NCBI GenBank assembly: GCA_049446715.1
Contig: JBMTQX010000003.1
Coordinates: forward strand, 33,756-97,755
Source of the DNA: Eutrophocola sp049446715
GTDB taxonomy: Bacteria > Pseudomonadota > Gammaproteobacteria > Pseudomonadales > Pseudohongiellaceae
Length of the DNA: 64,000 nt
Direction: 5' to 3'
Below are positions 1 to 8,609 of this stretch, piece by piece. The translations under genes were made by a program, and so were the position numbers. Position 1 is the first letter of the stretch. Each line of letters starts with the position of its first letter. Below the pieces are notes generated by a model that was not told where the DNA came from, did no database searches, and saw nothing but the letters and a program-made list of their open reading frames with translations.

Positions 1-631
1 GGTGGCACTGATCTCGATTCCTGTCGGGGTATCCACCGCCCTGTACCTGGAAGAGTTTGCCGGCAAAGGGCGCCTGGCCAAGATCATTGAGGTCAATATC
101 GCCAACCTGGCCGGTGTGCCTTCCATTGTCTACGGTATTCTGGGCCTGGCCATCTTCGTACGCTACCTGTCACTGGAGCGCAGCCTCATATCCGGTGCCC
201 TGACCATGAGCCTGTTGATCCTGCCGGTCATCATCATCGCCAGCCGCGAAGCCATCAAGACCGTGCCGCAAAGTATCCGTTATGCCGCCTATTCACTGGG
301 CGCCACCAAGTGGCAGACGACCTGGGCGCATGTCCTGCCGGCGTCTTTCCCCGGCATCATGACCGGTGTCATCCTGGCGCTGTCGCGTGCCATTGGTGAA
401 ACTGCGCCGCTGATCATGATCGGTGCGCTGACTTTCGTGGCTTTTCTGCCAGAAGGGCCCATGGATTCGTTTACCGCACTGCCCATCCAGATTTACAACT
501 GGGTATCGCGTCCCCAGGAAGAGTTTCATGAACTGGCGGCCGCGGGTATCATCATTCTTCTTGCCGTCCTGCTTATCATGAATGCCACAGCTATCTTTAT
601 CCGCAACAAGACTGAACGGAGATTGAAATAA
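1..631 (+). CDS. pstA: Phosphate ABC transporter permease PstA (5' partial)
   Basis: Inner-membrane permease of the high-affinity phosphate ABC transporter PstSCAB. The window begins inside the gene; the reading frame is open to the left edge, so the first residue seen is not the true start. The remaining 209 residues contain several hydrophobic membrane segments and the cytoplasmic EAA-type loop (EAIKTVPQSIRYAAYSLGAT, about residues 84-103) that docks onto the ATPase. A conserved RAIGETAPL segment follows. The stop TAA shares one base with the ATG of pstB, so the two are translationally coupled. Family assignment is firm; regulation by PhoB cannot be judged because the promoter lies outside the window. 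Confidence 0.95.
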   Translation, partial: VALISIPVGVSTALYLEEFAGKGRLAKIIEVNIANLAGVPSIVYGILGLAIFVRYLSLERSLISGALTMSLLILPVIIIASREAIKTVPQSIRYAAYSLGATKWQTTWAHVLPASFPGIMTGVILALSRAIGETAPLIMIGALTFVAFLPEGPMDSFTALPIQIYNWVSRPQEEFHELAAAGIIILLAVLLIMNATAIFIRNKTERRLK

Positions 632-1431
632 TGAGCCAATTTCCGGATCCGGCTGCCGCGGACCAGGTACAGATCATGCACAAGAAGTCCGTGCTTGAAC
701 TGCGCAACGTCGATATTTTTTATGGTGACAACCGGGCGGTGAAAGACGTGTCTTTCAATATCCGCCGCAACCGCATTACCGCTATCATCGGTCCTTCGGG
801 CTGCGGCAAGAGTACGCTGCTGCGTTCCCTGAACCGCATGAATGATTTTGTGGAAGGCGCGCGAGTGGAAGGTGAGCTGATCTTTGCCAACGAAAATCTC
901 TATGGCAAGGATGTCGATCCGGTGTCGGTCCGACGTCGAATTGGTATGGTGTTCCAGAAGCCGAACCCGTTTCCGAAGTCGATCTACAACAACATCGCCT
1001 GGGGCCCGCTGATCAATGGCTACAACGATTCCACCGATGAACTGGTGGAACGCTCCCTGAAACAGGCTGCCCTGTGGGAAGAAGTGAAGGATCGTCTGCA
1101 CGATTCTGCCCTGAACCTGTCCGGTGGCCAGCAGCAGCGTCTGTGCATCGCCCGCGCCCTGGCCATGGAGCCTGAAGTGCTGCTGATGGACGAGCCCTGT
1201 TCGGCTCTCGACCCGATCTCGACTGCGCACATCGAAGACCTGATGTTCGAGCTGAAGGAAAAGTACACCATTGTGATCGTGACCCATAACATGCAGCAAG
1301 CAGCGCGTATTTCCGATTACACGGCCTTTATGGAAATGGGCGACCTGATAGAATTCAACGTCACCAAGCGCATCTTCACGCGCCCGGCCGTCAAGCGTAC
1401 GGAAGAGTACGTGACTGGCCGCTTTGGCTAA
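631..1431 (+). CDS. pstB: Phosphate ABC transporter ATP-binding protein PstB
   Basis: ATPase subunit of the Pst phosphate importer, 266 aa, peripheral on the cytoplasmic membrane face. Walker A GPSGCGKST is at residues 54-62, the Q-loop follows in GMVFQKPNPFP, the ABC signature is LSGGQQQR (about 163-170), Walker B is VLLMDEP and the switch His is in VTHNM. The start overlaps the pstA stop by one base; an alternative internal Met at residue 16 would give a length closer to some family members. phoU follows after 28 bp in the same operon. Confidence 0.97.
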   Translation: MSQFPDPAAADQVQIMHKKSVLELRNVDIFYGDNRAVKDVSFNIRRNRITAIIGPSGCGKSTLLRSLNRMNDFVEGARVEGELIFANENLYGKDVDPVSVRRRIGMVFQKPNPFPKSIYNNIAWGPLINGYNDSTDELVERSLKQAALWEEVKDRLHDSALNLSGGQQQRLCIARALAMEPEVLLMDEPCSALDPISTAHIEDLMFELKEKYTIVIVTHNMQQAARISDYTAFMEMGDLIEFNVTKRIFTRPAVKRTEEYVTGRFG

Positions 1432-1459
1432 CCACTTCGTGCTCGGATAAGAGACCTCT

Positions 1460-2116
1460 ATGTCATTACATCTGCAACGTGACCTCGACAAACTGAAAAA
1501 GGAAGTCCTGAAACTGGGCAACCTGGTCGAGACGGCGATCAACAACGGCATCCTGGCCCTGCATAACCGGGAATCCTCCTATGTGGATGAAGTCTTCAAG
1601 CATGAAGCGATCATCAATGACATGGAGGTGAAGATCGAGGAAGACTGCCTGAAAATTCTCGCCCTGCATCAGCCGGTGGCGGTGGACCTGCGTTTCATCG
1701 TGGTCGTGCTGAAGGTGAACAACGACCTCGAGCGCATGGGTGATTTTGCCACCAATATTGCCAAGCGCGCCCGTGAGCTCATGCAGGTCGATCCGCTGCA
1801 AACACTGCCAGAGTTTGTCAATGAACTGCCTGACCTGGTGCGTACCATGGTACGCAAGTCACTGGATGCCCTGGTCAAGCTGGATCTGGAACTGGCCAAT
1901 GAAGTCATCGAGATGGATGACAGCGTCGACCAGATCAACCGCGACATGTATGCGGTGATGAAGCAGGAGATATCCAGAAACCCGCAGAATGCCGAAACCG
2001 CCGTCAATCTGTTGTCCTGTTCCCGCTACATGGAACGTATCGCCGATCTCAGCACCAACATCGCTGAAGACGTGATCTTTATGGTAGAAGGCCGGGTAAT
2101 CAGGCATACTGACTAA
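1460..2116 (+). CDS. phoU: Phosphate signalling protein PhoU
   Basis: PhoU, 218 aa, an all-helical cytoplasmic protein that links PstSCAB activity to the PhoR/PhoB two-component system and keeps the Pho regulon off when phosphate is plentiful. It shows the typical two-repeat PhoU pattern: an N-terminal helix rich in Leu/Lys, LRFIVVVLKVNNDLERMGDF (metal-binding E/D cluster, about residues 76-95) and a second CSRYMERIADLSTNIAEDV copy near the C-terminus. It sits directly after pstB, as in most gammaproteobacteria. No terminator is seen before the next gene, which starts 4 bp later, so read-through into the imelysin cluster is possible. Confidence 0.96.
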   Translation: MSLHLQRDLDKLKKEVLKLGNLVETAINNGILALHNRESSYVDEVFKHEAIINDMEVKIEEDCLKILALHQPVAVDLRFIVVVLKVNNDLERMGDFATNIAKRARELMQVDPLQTLPEFVNELPDLVRTMVRKSLDALVKLDLELANEVIEMDDSVDQINRDMYAVMKQEISRNPQNAETAVNLLSCSRYMERIADLSTNIAEDVIFMVEGRVIRHTD

Positions 2117-2120
2117 CCCG

Positions 2121-3392
2121 ATGCGTACTCTCAGTTTATTTCTAGCCGCCAGCCTGCTGGCCTCCTGCAGTTCTATTCCCGAATCACCGGAACCGGTCGA
2201 TCCGGCCGCCATTATTGATACCTATGTGGCCATCGCCCGGGCTTCCTATGAAGACTCCCTCATTGCTGCCCAAGATCTGCAGCGCGCGGTGAACCGTTTA
2301 CTCGATAGCCCTTCCGAAAACGGCCTGCAGGCTGCCCGTGCTGCCTGGCTGGCCGCGCGGGTGCCGTACCAGCAGACCGAAGCCTACCGTTTCGGCAACG
2401 CCGTGGTGGATGAGTGGGAAGGCCGGGTCAATGCCTGGCCGCTGGACGAAGGCCTGATTGACTACACCGCCACTTCCTATGGCACCGAGTCCGACTTCAA
2501 CTATTTCTACAGCGCCAACGTCATTGCCAACGAGATTCTCGATGCCGGTGGCGTGGTCGTGGATGCCGCCGTCATCACCCCGCAATTGCTGGCCGAAGAA
2601 CTGCATCAGCTGGACGGCGTCGAAGCGAACGTGGCCACCGGTTACCATGCCATTGAATTCCTGCTCTGGGGTCAGGACCTGAACGGTACCTCGTCCGGTG
2701 CCGGGGTACGGCCCTGGACGGATTATTCCCTGACAGCTTGTACCAACGGGCATTGTGACCGGCGCCGTGATTACCTCAGTGCTGCCGTGACGCTTCTGGT
2801 CAATGACCTGGAAGAGATGGTGCAGAACTGGCAGGCGGGTGGGGCTGCTTACGAAGACCTCATGAGTAAAGGCGTCGAAGGCGGCCTGGCGACCATGCTG
2901 ACCGGTATGGGCAGCCTGGCCTATGGTGAGCTGGCCGGTGAACGTATCCGCCTGGGCCTGTTGCTGAATGACCCGGAGGAAGAGCACGACTGTTTTTCCG
3001 ACAATACCCACAATTCGCATTTCTATGATGCCCGCGGCATTCGCAATGTTTTCCTGGGCGAGTATCGCCGTGTCTCCGGCGAGGATGTTACCGGCCCGTC
3101 CCTGGAAGACCTGGTGCGCCAGCAGGCCCCTGGCGTGCATGCGGAAATGATGGCACGCCTGGAAGAAACCGAGTTCGCCATGACCGCCATGGTGGCAGAA
3201 GCAGCCCGCGGTAATACCTTCGATGTCCTGATCGGGCGCGACAACACCCAGGGCGAAGCCATTGTCACCCGCATCGTCGATGCCCTGATGGAAGAAACCC
3301 GCACCATCGAGAAAATCATCAACGCCCTGGCCCTGACCAATGTCAGTATTGAAGGGTCTGATTCCCTTGATAACCCGGAAGCTGTTTTTTAA
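2121..3392 (+). CDS. Imelysin-family lipoprotein (M75-like, iron-related)
   Basis: Predicted outer- or inner-membrane-anchored periplasmic imelysin, 423 aa. A lipoprotein signal ends in LLASC with the lipidated Cys at residue 16. The imelysin GxHxxE motif is intact as GYHAIE at residues 174-179, followed by FLLWGQDLNG. Imelysins (ICMP/IrpA/EfeO-like) are two-helix-bundle proteins tied to iron or heme handling; peptidase activity is doubtful for the family as a whole. The next gene, a di-heme DUF1111 protein, begins inside its last 53 bases, so the two are likely co-translated. First gene of a five-gene putative iron/heme redox cluster. Confidence 0.88.
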   Translation: MRTLSLFLAASLLASCSSIPESPEPVDPAAIIDTYVAIARASYEDSLIAAQDLQRAVNRLLDSPSENGLQAARAAWLAARVPYQQTEAYRFGNAVVDEWEGRVNAWPLDEGLIDYTATSYGTESDFNYFYSANVIANEILDAGGVVVDAAVITPQLLAEELHQLDGVEANVATGYHAIEFLLWGQDLNGTSSGAGVRPWTDYSLTACTNGHCDRRRDYLSAAVTLLVNDLEEMVQNWQAGGAAYEDLMSKGVEGGLATMLTGMGSLAYGELAGERIRLGLLLNDPEEEHDCFSDNTHNSHFYDARGIRNVFLGEYRRVSGEDVTGPSLEDLVRQQAPGVHAEMMARLEETEFAMTAMVAEAARGNTFDVLIGRDNTQGEAIVTRIVDALMEETRTIEKIINALALTNVSIEGSDSLDNPEAVF

Positions 3393-4521
3393 GGCGGCAC
3401 TGTTCCTGTCGCTGGCAGCATCCGCCTGCCTGAATGCCGCGATTCCCTCACTGGACTTCATTACCGGCAAGGCCCTATTTGAAAAACTGTGGGTGTTTGC
3501 ACCGTCGTCTACCGGGGCCAGCGATGGGCTGGGCCCTTACTTCAATGCGCGTTCCTGCCATACCTGTCATGCCGATGGCGGCCGCGGCTCACTTCAGCAT
3601 CGCACGGTCCAACTCAATGACTCGGTGTATGGGCAGCAACTGCAGGCGTTTACCCGTCCCGGGGTAACTGCCGAAGCCGAGTTTGCACTGGTGGCGGAAT
3701 CCGTCGCCCCCAATCTGTCCCGTCCCCGTGTTGATGTCAGCACCTGGCATGCCGGTGTGCCGGACAGCATGGCCATGTCGGTGAGGCTGCCGCCGACGCT
3801 GGCGGGACTGGGATTGTTGGCTGCGATTCCGGATGCGGCTGTGCTGGCCCTGGCCGATCCGGATGATGCTGATGGCGATGGCATTTCCGGTCGGGTGAAC
3901 CGATTGGCAGATAACCGCGTAGGCAGGTTTGGCTGGAAAGCATCGCAACCTGACCTGCGCACCCAGACGGGCAGGGCGCTGAGCCTGGACCTTGGTCTGG
4001 GCAACCCGGTATTTCCTTCTGCAGCCGGTGACTGCCGTCCCGCCCAGACAGACTGTGCCAACGCTGCGATGGCTGGTGACTCCCTGGAAGTGGATGACAC
4101 GGGGATGAGCTTGATCTTGAGCTATGTCAGTGCCGTGCCGGTGCTGGATCCGGTTAAATCGCCAGCCATGGCGCATGGCAAAACCCTGTTCAACCAGGTT
4201 GGCTGCCAGGCATGTCACGGTGGTCTGTCTGTTGCCGGCGGGCCGGAGCCCTACACGGATCTGCTCCTGCATGACATGGGGCCCGGGTTGGCGGATAGCC
4301 TGTCAGAAGGCAGCGCAAACGGTAGCGAGTGGCGCACCGCCCCGTTGTGGGGGCTGGGCAGGCGACCTGCTGACAGCGGTTATCTCCATGACGGCCGCGC
4401 GGCGACACTGGCCGAAGCCATTGCCTGGCATGACGGTGAGGCAGCCCCGGCCCGGGCGGCTTACCGCCAGCTTAACGAAGCAGACAAGCGTGATGTCATC
4501 ACGTTCCTGAATGGTTTATAA
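3340..4521 (+). CDS. Di-heme oxidoreductase family protein (DUF1111/DHOR)
   Basis: Secreted di-heme cytochrome of the DUF1111 ('thiol oxidoreductase', DHOR) family, 393 aa from the ATG at 3340. An N-terminal hydrophobic signal (to about residue 34) precedes two CxxCH heme sites: CHTCH at 73-77 and CQACH at 289-293. The segment LLLHDMGPGLAD and the LWGLGRRPADSGYLHDGRA stretch near the end are typical of the family. The start is not certain: ATG 3340 lies within the imelysin gene and lacks a clear ribosome site; a TTG at 3367 is an alternative. Its stop codon lies inside the Fur-box-like palindrome. Predicted periplasmic peroxidase-like electron-transfer protein acting with the imelysins. Confidence 0.9.
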   Translation: MSVLKGLIPLITRKLFFKAALFLSLAASACLNAAIPSLDFITGKALFEKLWVFAPSSTGASDGLGPYFNARSCHTCHADGGRGSLQHRTVQLNDSVYGQQLQAFTRPGVTAEAEFALVAESVAPNLSRPRVDVSTWHAGVPDSMAMSVRLPPTLAGLGLLAAIPDAAVLALADPDDADGDGISGRVNRLADNRVGRFGWKASQPDLRTQTGRALSLDLGLGNPVFPSAAGDCRPAQTDCANAAMAGDSLEVDDTGMSLILSYVSAVPVLDPVKSPAMAHGKTLFNQVGCQACHGGLSVAGGPEPYTDLLLHDMGPGLADSLSEGSANGSEWRTAPLWGLGRRPADSGYLHDGRAATLAEAIAWHDGEAAPARAAYRQLNEADKRDVITFLNGL

Positions 4522-4535
4522 TGAGAACCGTTCTC
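4517..4535 (+). promoter_or_regulatory. Fur-box-like operator
   Basis: TATAATGAGAACCGTTCTC matches the 19-bp Fur consensus GATAATGATAATCATTATC at 14 of 19 positions by direct comparison. It contains a perfect 7-1-7 palindrome, TGAGAAC-C-GTTCTCA (4522-4536). It sits between the DUF1111 stop (4519-4521) and the second imelysin start (4553). This is a plausible site for iron-dependent repression of the downstream genes. Confidence 0.7.
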
Positions 4536-4552
4536 AGTTAGAAAAGTTGATC

Positions 4553-5629
4553 ATGAATTATAAACATACCCTGCTGGCCGGCATGATGGCCCTAGTCCCA
4601 CTGACTTTAGCCCAGGCTGGCGATGCTCCCGCTGACAATTACACAGAGATCAATCTGGCTGTCACCGATGACCAGGTCATTCCGCGATACGCCGCCTTTG
4701 CGACAGCCTCTGCGACCCTAGAGCAAGTCGCAGAAAATTTCTGCGCAACACCGGGTGCGGGTTCCCTAGAGGCACTGCGTGTCGGATTCCATGACAGCAT
4801 GGATGCCTGGCAGCTGATCCAGCATGTCCAGTTCGGTCCCATCACTTATTTCAACTGGAACTTCCGCCTGCAGTACTGGCCGGATGAAAACGGCACCGGT
4901 GCTCGCCAGCTGGATGCCCTGATTGCCGGTAAGAATACCAATGCCCTGGATAGCGAAAGCTTTGCCCGGGAAAGCGTCGGGGTGCAGGGTTTTCCGGCCC
5001 TGGAAAGGCTGCTGTTCGCGGATGACACACTTGCCGCCATGCAGGCCGACCCGTTCCGCTGCGATGTGGCCATGACCATCGCCCGCAACATTAGCCAGAT
5101 TGCCACCGGTGTATACCAGCGCTGGACTGATGAATTTCGCACCACCATCGCCAGTGCCGATGAGCGCGGTTTCTTCGAAAGCGCTGAAGATGCCACCATC
5201 GATTTCATGAAGTCCCAGATCGAACCGGTGCGTCGTATCCAGCAGCAGAAACTCGAAGACGTGATCGGTGAATCGGCCAGTGCCGTGCGGGTGCGCCGCG
5301 CCGAGTCCTGGCGCTCTGCACGTTCCTTGAAAAACCTGAAACTGAACGTGCAGGCGCTCGATACCCTGTTCAACGGGTCGGGTGATGTGCTGGCGCTGAA
5401 CACCTTGTTGCTGGACGCTGATCTGGCCACCATCAACGAAAACTTTGCCGACCTGCACACCATCCTGGACGCCTTGCCTGACGGGCTGGAAGCCGCACTC
5501 GAGGCGCCGGATGGCTATGCCCGTCTGCAGCAGGTGGTGGCCGGCCTGGATGCCGTATTTGAAGCACTGGAAGCCGCGCTGAAGAACACCGACCTGTATC
5601 TCGGGTTCAATTCGCTGGACGGAGACTGA
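4553..5629 (+). CDS. Imelysin-family periplasmic protein (variant motif)
   Basis: Second imelysin-like protein, 358 aa from the ATG at 4553; an open frame reaches back to 4511 but those codons overlap the Fur-like operator. A Sec signal peptide (hydrophobic MALVPLTLAQAG, cleavage after AQA) shows periplasmic export. The central segment GVQGFPALERLLF is at the place of GxHxxE, but the motif is GFPALE at 146-151, with Pro instead of His. The protein is therefore a motif variant, as in the partner imelysin found in similar operons. A preceding region, GFHDSMDAWQLIQHVQFGPI, is also typical. It is followed within 4 bp by the DUF1513 gene. Role by context: iron/heme acquisition or storage at the cell surface. 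Confidence 0.85.
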   Translation: MNYKHTLLAGMMALVPLTLAQAGDAPADNYTEINLAVTDDQVIPRYAAFATASATLEQVAENFCATPGAGSLEALRVGFHDSMDAWQLIQHVQFGPITYFNWNFRLQYWPDENGTGARQLDALIAGKNTNALDSESFARESVGVQGFPALERLLFADDTLAAMQADPFRCDVAMTIARNISQIATGVYQRWTDEFRTTIASADERGFFESAEDATIDFMKSQIEPVRRIQQQKLEDVIGESASAVRVRRAESWRSARSLKNLKLNVQALDTLFNGSGDVLALNTLLLDADLATINENFADLHTILDALPDGLEAALEAPDGYARLQQVVAGLDAVFEALEAALKNTDLYLGFNSLDGD

Positions 5630-5632
5630 TTC

Positions 5633-6772
5633 TTGCTGCTGACCCGTCGCCAGTTTGCTGCCTGCATGCCGGCCCTGTTGGGGGCGCCGGCGTTCACGTT
5701 TGCCCACTCTGCCTCCCCGTTATTTCTCAGTGCTGCCTCGGACAGTGCTGATACACACTGGGTGATTGGCTTCGAGGAAAACGGCGACCAGGTTGCCGAA
5801 AAATTCCGGCATGCCCTGCCTGGCAGGGCCCATCACATTGCGGTCAATACCGTGCTAGGTATCTATATCGTGGTCGCGCGCCGTCCCGGCAAATATCTCT
5901 GGATCGGCGACCTGGCCACGGGCAACCCGCTGGGCCAGATCGAGGTGCCAGGTGACCGCCACCTTTACGGCCATGGCATATTCGAAACCGACGGCAGCAG
6001 GTTCTATACCACCGAAAATGCCTGGCAACTGGTCAATGGTGACAGCGGCCGCATCGTGACCTGGCAAGTCAGCAGGCACGGTGACACCGTGACCCTGGAC
6101 AGGGGCGCTGAGTTTCCCAGCTACGGTGTGGGGCCGCATGAGCTGTTGCTGGCATCGTCCCGGGATGTCCTGGTTGTGGCCAATGGCGGCATCCGCACGC
6201 ATCCGGAGCAGCCCCGGGAAAAACTCAACCTGAATTCCATGCAGCCTTCGCTGGTGTACATTGATGCGCGTGACGGCATGTTGCTGGAACAGCATTTCCT
6301 GGACGCCGACTGGCACCAGGCCAGCATCCGCCACATGGATATCAACGCGAGCGGCGAGATCGTCACAGGCCTGCAATATGAAGGTGAACCTTTTGATCGT
6401 GTGCCCCTGGTGGCTTTGCATCGCCGCGGTGAAGCCGTGCGCACACTGTGGGCGCCGGAGCCGCAACAGGGGCAAATGAAACAGTATGTGGGTTCGGTGC
6501 GTTTCGATGCCAGCGGTGACTTTTTTGCGGCCACCTGTCCACGCGGCAATATGATCACGATTTGGGCGACTGCCAGCGGGGAGATGATTACGTCATTGCG
6601 TTCCCGCGACGGCTGCGGCATCTGTGCCAGCCCGAACGGCTTCCTGTATACCGCCGGTACCGGCCGTATCAGTCATTACGACCCGGCGGCCGACAGCATC
6701 ACCGAATTCGATACCACGGCCAGCGGCAAGGTGTTCTGGGACAACCACCTGAGTGCATGGGGGGTGTCATGA
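5633..6772 (+). CDS. DUF1513 domain protein (Tat-exported beta-propeller-like)
   Basis: Secreted protein of 379 aa. The likely start is TTG at 5633, placed 8 bp after GGAG (5621-5624). The N-terminus LLTRRQFAACMPALLG is a twin-arginine-type signal (TRRQFA) with a hydrophobic stretch up to about residue 25. The rest, with repeated GHGIFETDG, YGVGPHELL and LFVANGGI-like segments, fits the DUF1513 family, which is predicted to form a beta-propeller and is nearly always next to imelysin and DUF1111 genes. The stop overlaps the next gene by four bases (ATGA at 6769-6772), which implies translational coupling. Confidence 0.87.
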   Translation: MLLTRRQFAACMPALLGAPAFTFAHSASPLFLSAASDSADTHWVIGFEENGDQVAEKFRHALPGRAHHIAVNTVLGIYIVVARRPGKYLWIGDLATGNPLGQIEVPGDRHLYGHGIFETDGSRFYTTENAWQLVNGDSGRIVTWQVSRHGDTVTLDRGAEFPSYGVGPHELLLASSRDVLVVANGGIRTHPEQPREKLNLNSMQPSLVYIDARDGMLLEQHFLDADWHQASIRHMDINASGEIVTGLQYEGEPFDRVPLVALHRRGEAVRTLWAPEPQQGQMKQYVGSVRFDASGDFFAATCPRGNMITIWATASGEMITSLRSRDGCGICASPNGFLYTAGTGRISHYDPAADSITEFDTTASGKVFWDNHLSAWGVS

Positions 6773-7917
6773 AACGCTTACTCGCCATAGTCATTTCACT
6801 GTCGGCGATGGTCGTCATGGCCGCAGACAATGACGATGCCCTGTATCAGCAGAAGCTGGTCGATCTCGGCACGGCCCTGTTTTTTGATGTCACTCTCTCT
6901 CGCGATAAGACCCAGAGTTGCGCGAGTTGCCATGATCCTGCCCAGGCTTTCATTGACTGGCGTGGCAGCCCCGTAGGGCGGGTTGCTTCAGTGGGCAACG
7001 ATGGCAGGTCACTGGGTAACCGCAATGCACCCACCCTGTCTTACGCTGCACTCATTCCCGAGTTCTACCGGAACAGCAGCGGCGACTATGTCGGCGGCCT
7101 GTTCTGGGACGGTCGTGAGTCGGACCTGGAAGGGCAGGCGGGCGAACCGTTCCTGAACGCCCTGGAAATGCAGATGGCCAGCAAGGCCGATGTGGTTGCC
7201 CGCCTGCAGGAACACTCCATGTTTCCCCGGGCCTTTAAGGAGTTGTTTGGTGAAGATGTGTTTGAGGACGTGGACGGGGCTTACCGGCACATGACCGAAG
7301 CCATCGCCGCGCTTGAACGCACCGAGTTCTTTTCACCCTTCGATTCCAAGTATGACCGCTACCTGAGAGGGGAGTACGAGCCCACCGAGGAGGAAGAACT
7401 GGGCATGACCCTGTTTTTCTCGGATCAATTCACCAACTGCAACCAGTGTCACCAGCTCAAACCCTTTGCGGAAAGTGAAGGTGAAACATTCACCAATTAC
7501 CAGTATTTCAATGTCGGCACGCCGGTAAACAAGGCGTTGCGTCAGGCCAACGGGCTGGGGCCGGATTTTGTCGACCGGGGGCTGCAGGACAATCCGCATG
7601 TGGATGACCCGACACAGGCCGGCAAGTTCAAGACGCCGACCCTGCGCAATGTCGCCATGACCGCGCCGTACATGCACAACGGTGTTTTCAATGACCTGGA
7701 AACCGTGGTGCGCTTCTACAACAAGTACAACGTGCGTGGTCCGGCCCGCGACAGAAATCCCGATACCGGTGAACCCTGGGGTGAACCGGAAGTGGCCGAG
7801 AACATCGATATTGAGAAACTCGAATCCACCCCCGCCCTCGACGAGCGCCGCATCCAGGCGCTGGTCGCCTTCATGAAAATGCTCACCGACAAGCGTTACG
7901 AACACCTGGTCCAGTAA
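6769..7917 (+). CDS. Di-heme cytochrome c peroxidase / MauG-type protein
   Basis: Periplasmic di-heme peroxidase of the CcpA/MauG superfamily, 382 aa. The start at 6769 overlaps the DUF1513 stop (ATGA); the frame is open further upstream but those codons are antisense-like shadow. A Sec signal MKRLLAIVISLSAMVVMA is followed by CASCH (51-55, high-potential region SCASCHDPAQAF) and CNQCH (224-228). The LFFDVTLSRD and TPTLRNVAMTAPYMHNG segments are hallmarks. It probably reduces peroxide or oxidises a partner protein such as the upstream imelysin/DUF1111 complex. It is the last gene of the cluster. Confidence 0.93.
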   Translation: MKRLLAIVISLSAMVVMAADNDDALYQQKLVDLGTALFFDVTLSRDKTQSCASCHDPAQAFIDWRGSPVGRVASVGNDGRSLGNRNAPTLSYAALIPEFYRNSSGDYVGGLFWDGRESDLEGQAGEPFLNALEMQMASKADVVARLQEHSMFPRAFKELFGEDVFEDVDGAYRHMTEAIAALERTEFFSPFDSKYDRYLRGEYEPTEEEELGMTLFFSDQFTNCNQCHQLKPFAESEGETFTNYQYFNVGTPVNKALRQANGLGPDFVDRGLQDNPHVDDPTQAGKFKTPTLRNVAMTAPYMHNGVFNDLETVVRFYNKYNVRGPARDRNPDTGEPWGEPEVAENIDIEKLESTPALDERRIQALVAFMKMLTDKRYEHLVQ

Positions 7918-8043
7918 GTCCTCTCTGGAGCGCGTGCCAGCATTCCATCATACGTCCCGATCTCATACATTGCCTGCAAGGGGAGCCGGGCCTGTGGCTG
8001 ATCAGTCAGGCATCAACATCAAACCGCATAAGATCAGAGGGGA

Positions 8044-8609
8044 CTGCGCACATCCGATTCGCAAGCACGTTATCCCTGCTGCTGGCCCTGAGCCAGAGTG
8101 CCAGTGCCCAGTCTATTACCGACCGCCTCGAAGTCATTGAGGACTCCATCAAGATTGAACAGTTACTGATGCGCAATGCCATCGCCTTCAATACCGAGGA
8201 TGCCAAAGGCTGCGTGGCCACCTTCGCCCCTGATGGTGAACTGCGCCTGATTCGGCAGGAAGGTGAGGAGCCGTTTGCCGGTCCGTTCAAGGGCCATGAT
8301 GCGCTGCCTGCACAATGGTTTCCTGACCCTCCCAGCGCCGGTACCCCGTTGCCGGAATTTCGCCGCATTGGCGCCATGCGTCATGTCACCATCAATCCGC
8401 TGATCCAGGTAGATGGCGATACCGCCACTGTGGAACTGATCTTCACTGAGTTGGTCTCCAATGGCGAAAACATTCCGCCGGGCAGCAATCCGCCCACTAA
8501 AGGGGCCATGGGCCGCTACATGGATGATCTGGTAAAGATTGACGGGGAGTGGTATTTCCAGCGGCGTACGATCATCACTGATCTGAACGAGGCGTTCGTG
8601 CCCGACTAG
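8044..8609 (+). CDS. NTF2/SnoaL-like secreted protein with disrupted start
   Basis: The longest ATG-initiated frame is 8169-8609 (146 aa), but the same frame continues upstream without a stop and encodes a good signal peptide (FASTLSLLLALSQSASAQS). That shows the real gene begins near 8044. At 8044 a CTG codon sits just after AGAGGGGA; reading CTG CGC ACA TCC and adding one C would join the two frames. So a one-base deletion, real or an assembly error, and a non-ATG start seem to have affected the 5' end. The body (MRNAIAFNTED, TVELIFTELV, GEWYFQRRTI) fits the SnoaL/NTF2 fold, periplasmic, function unknown. Its stop overlaps the stop of the converging methyltransferase pseudogene. Confidence 0.6.

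Noticed and set aside
6562..6768. Extended N-terminus for the di-heme peroxidase
   Set aside because: The 69 extra codons overlap the DUF1513 gene in another frame, and the ATG at 6769 gives a clean signal peptide with ATGA coupling.
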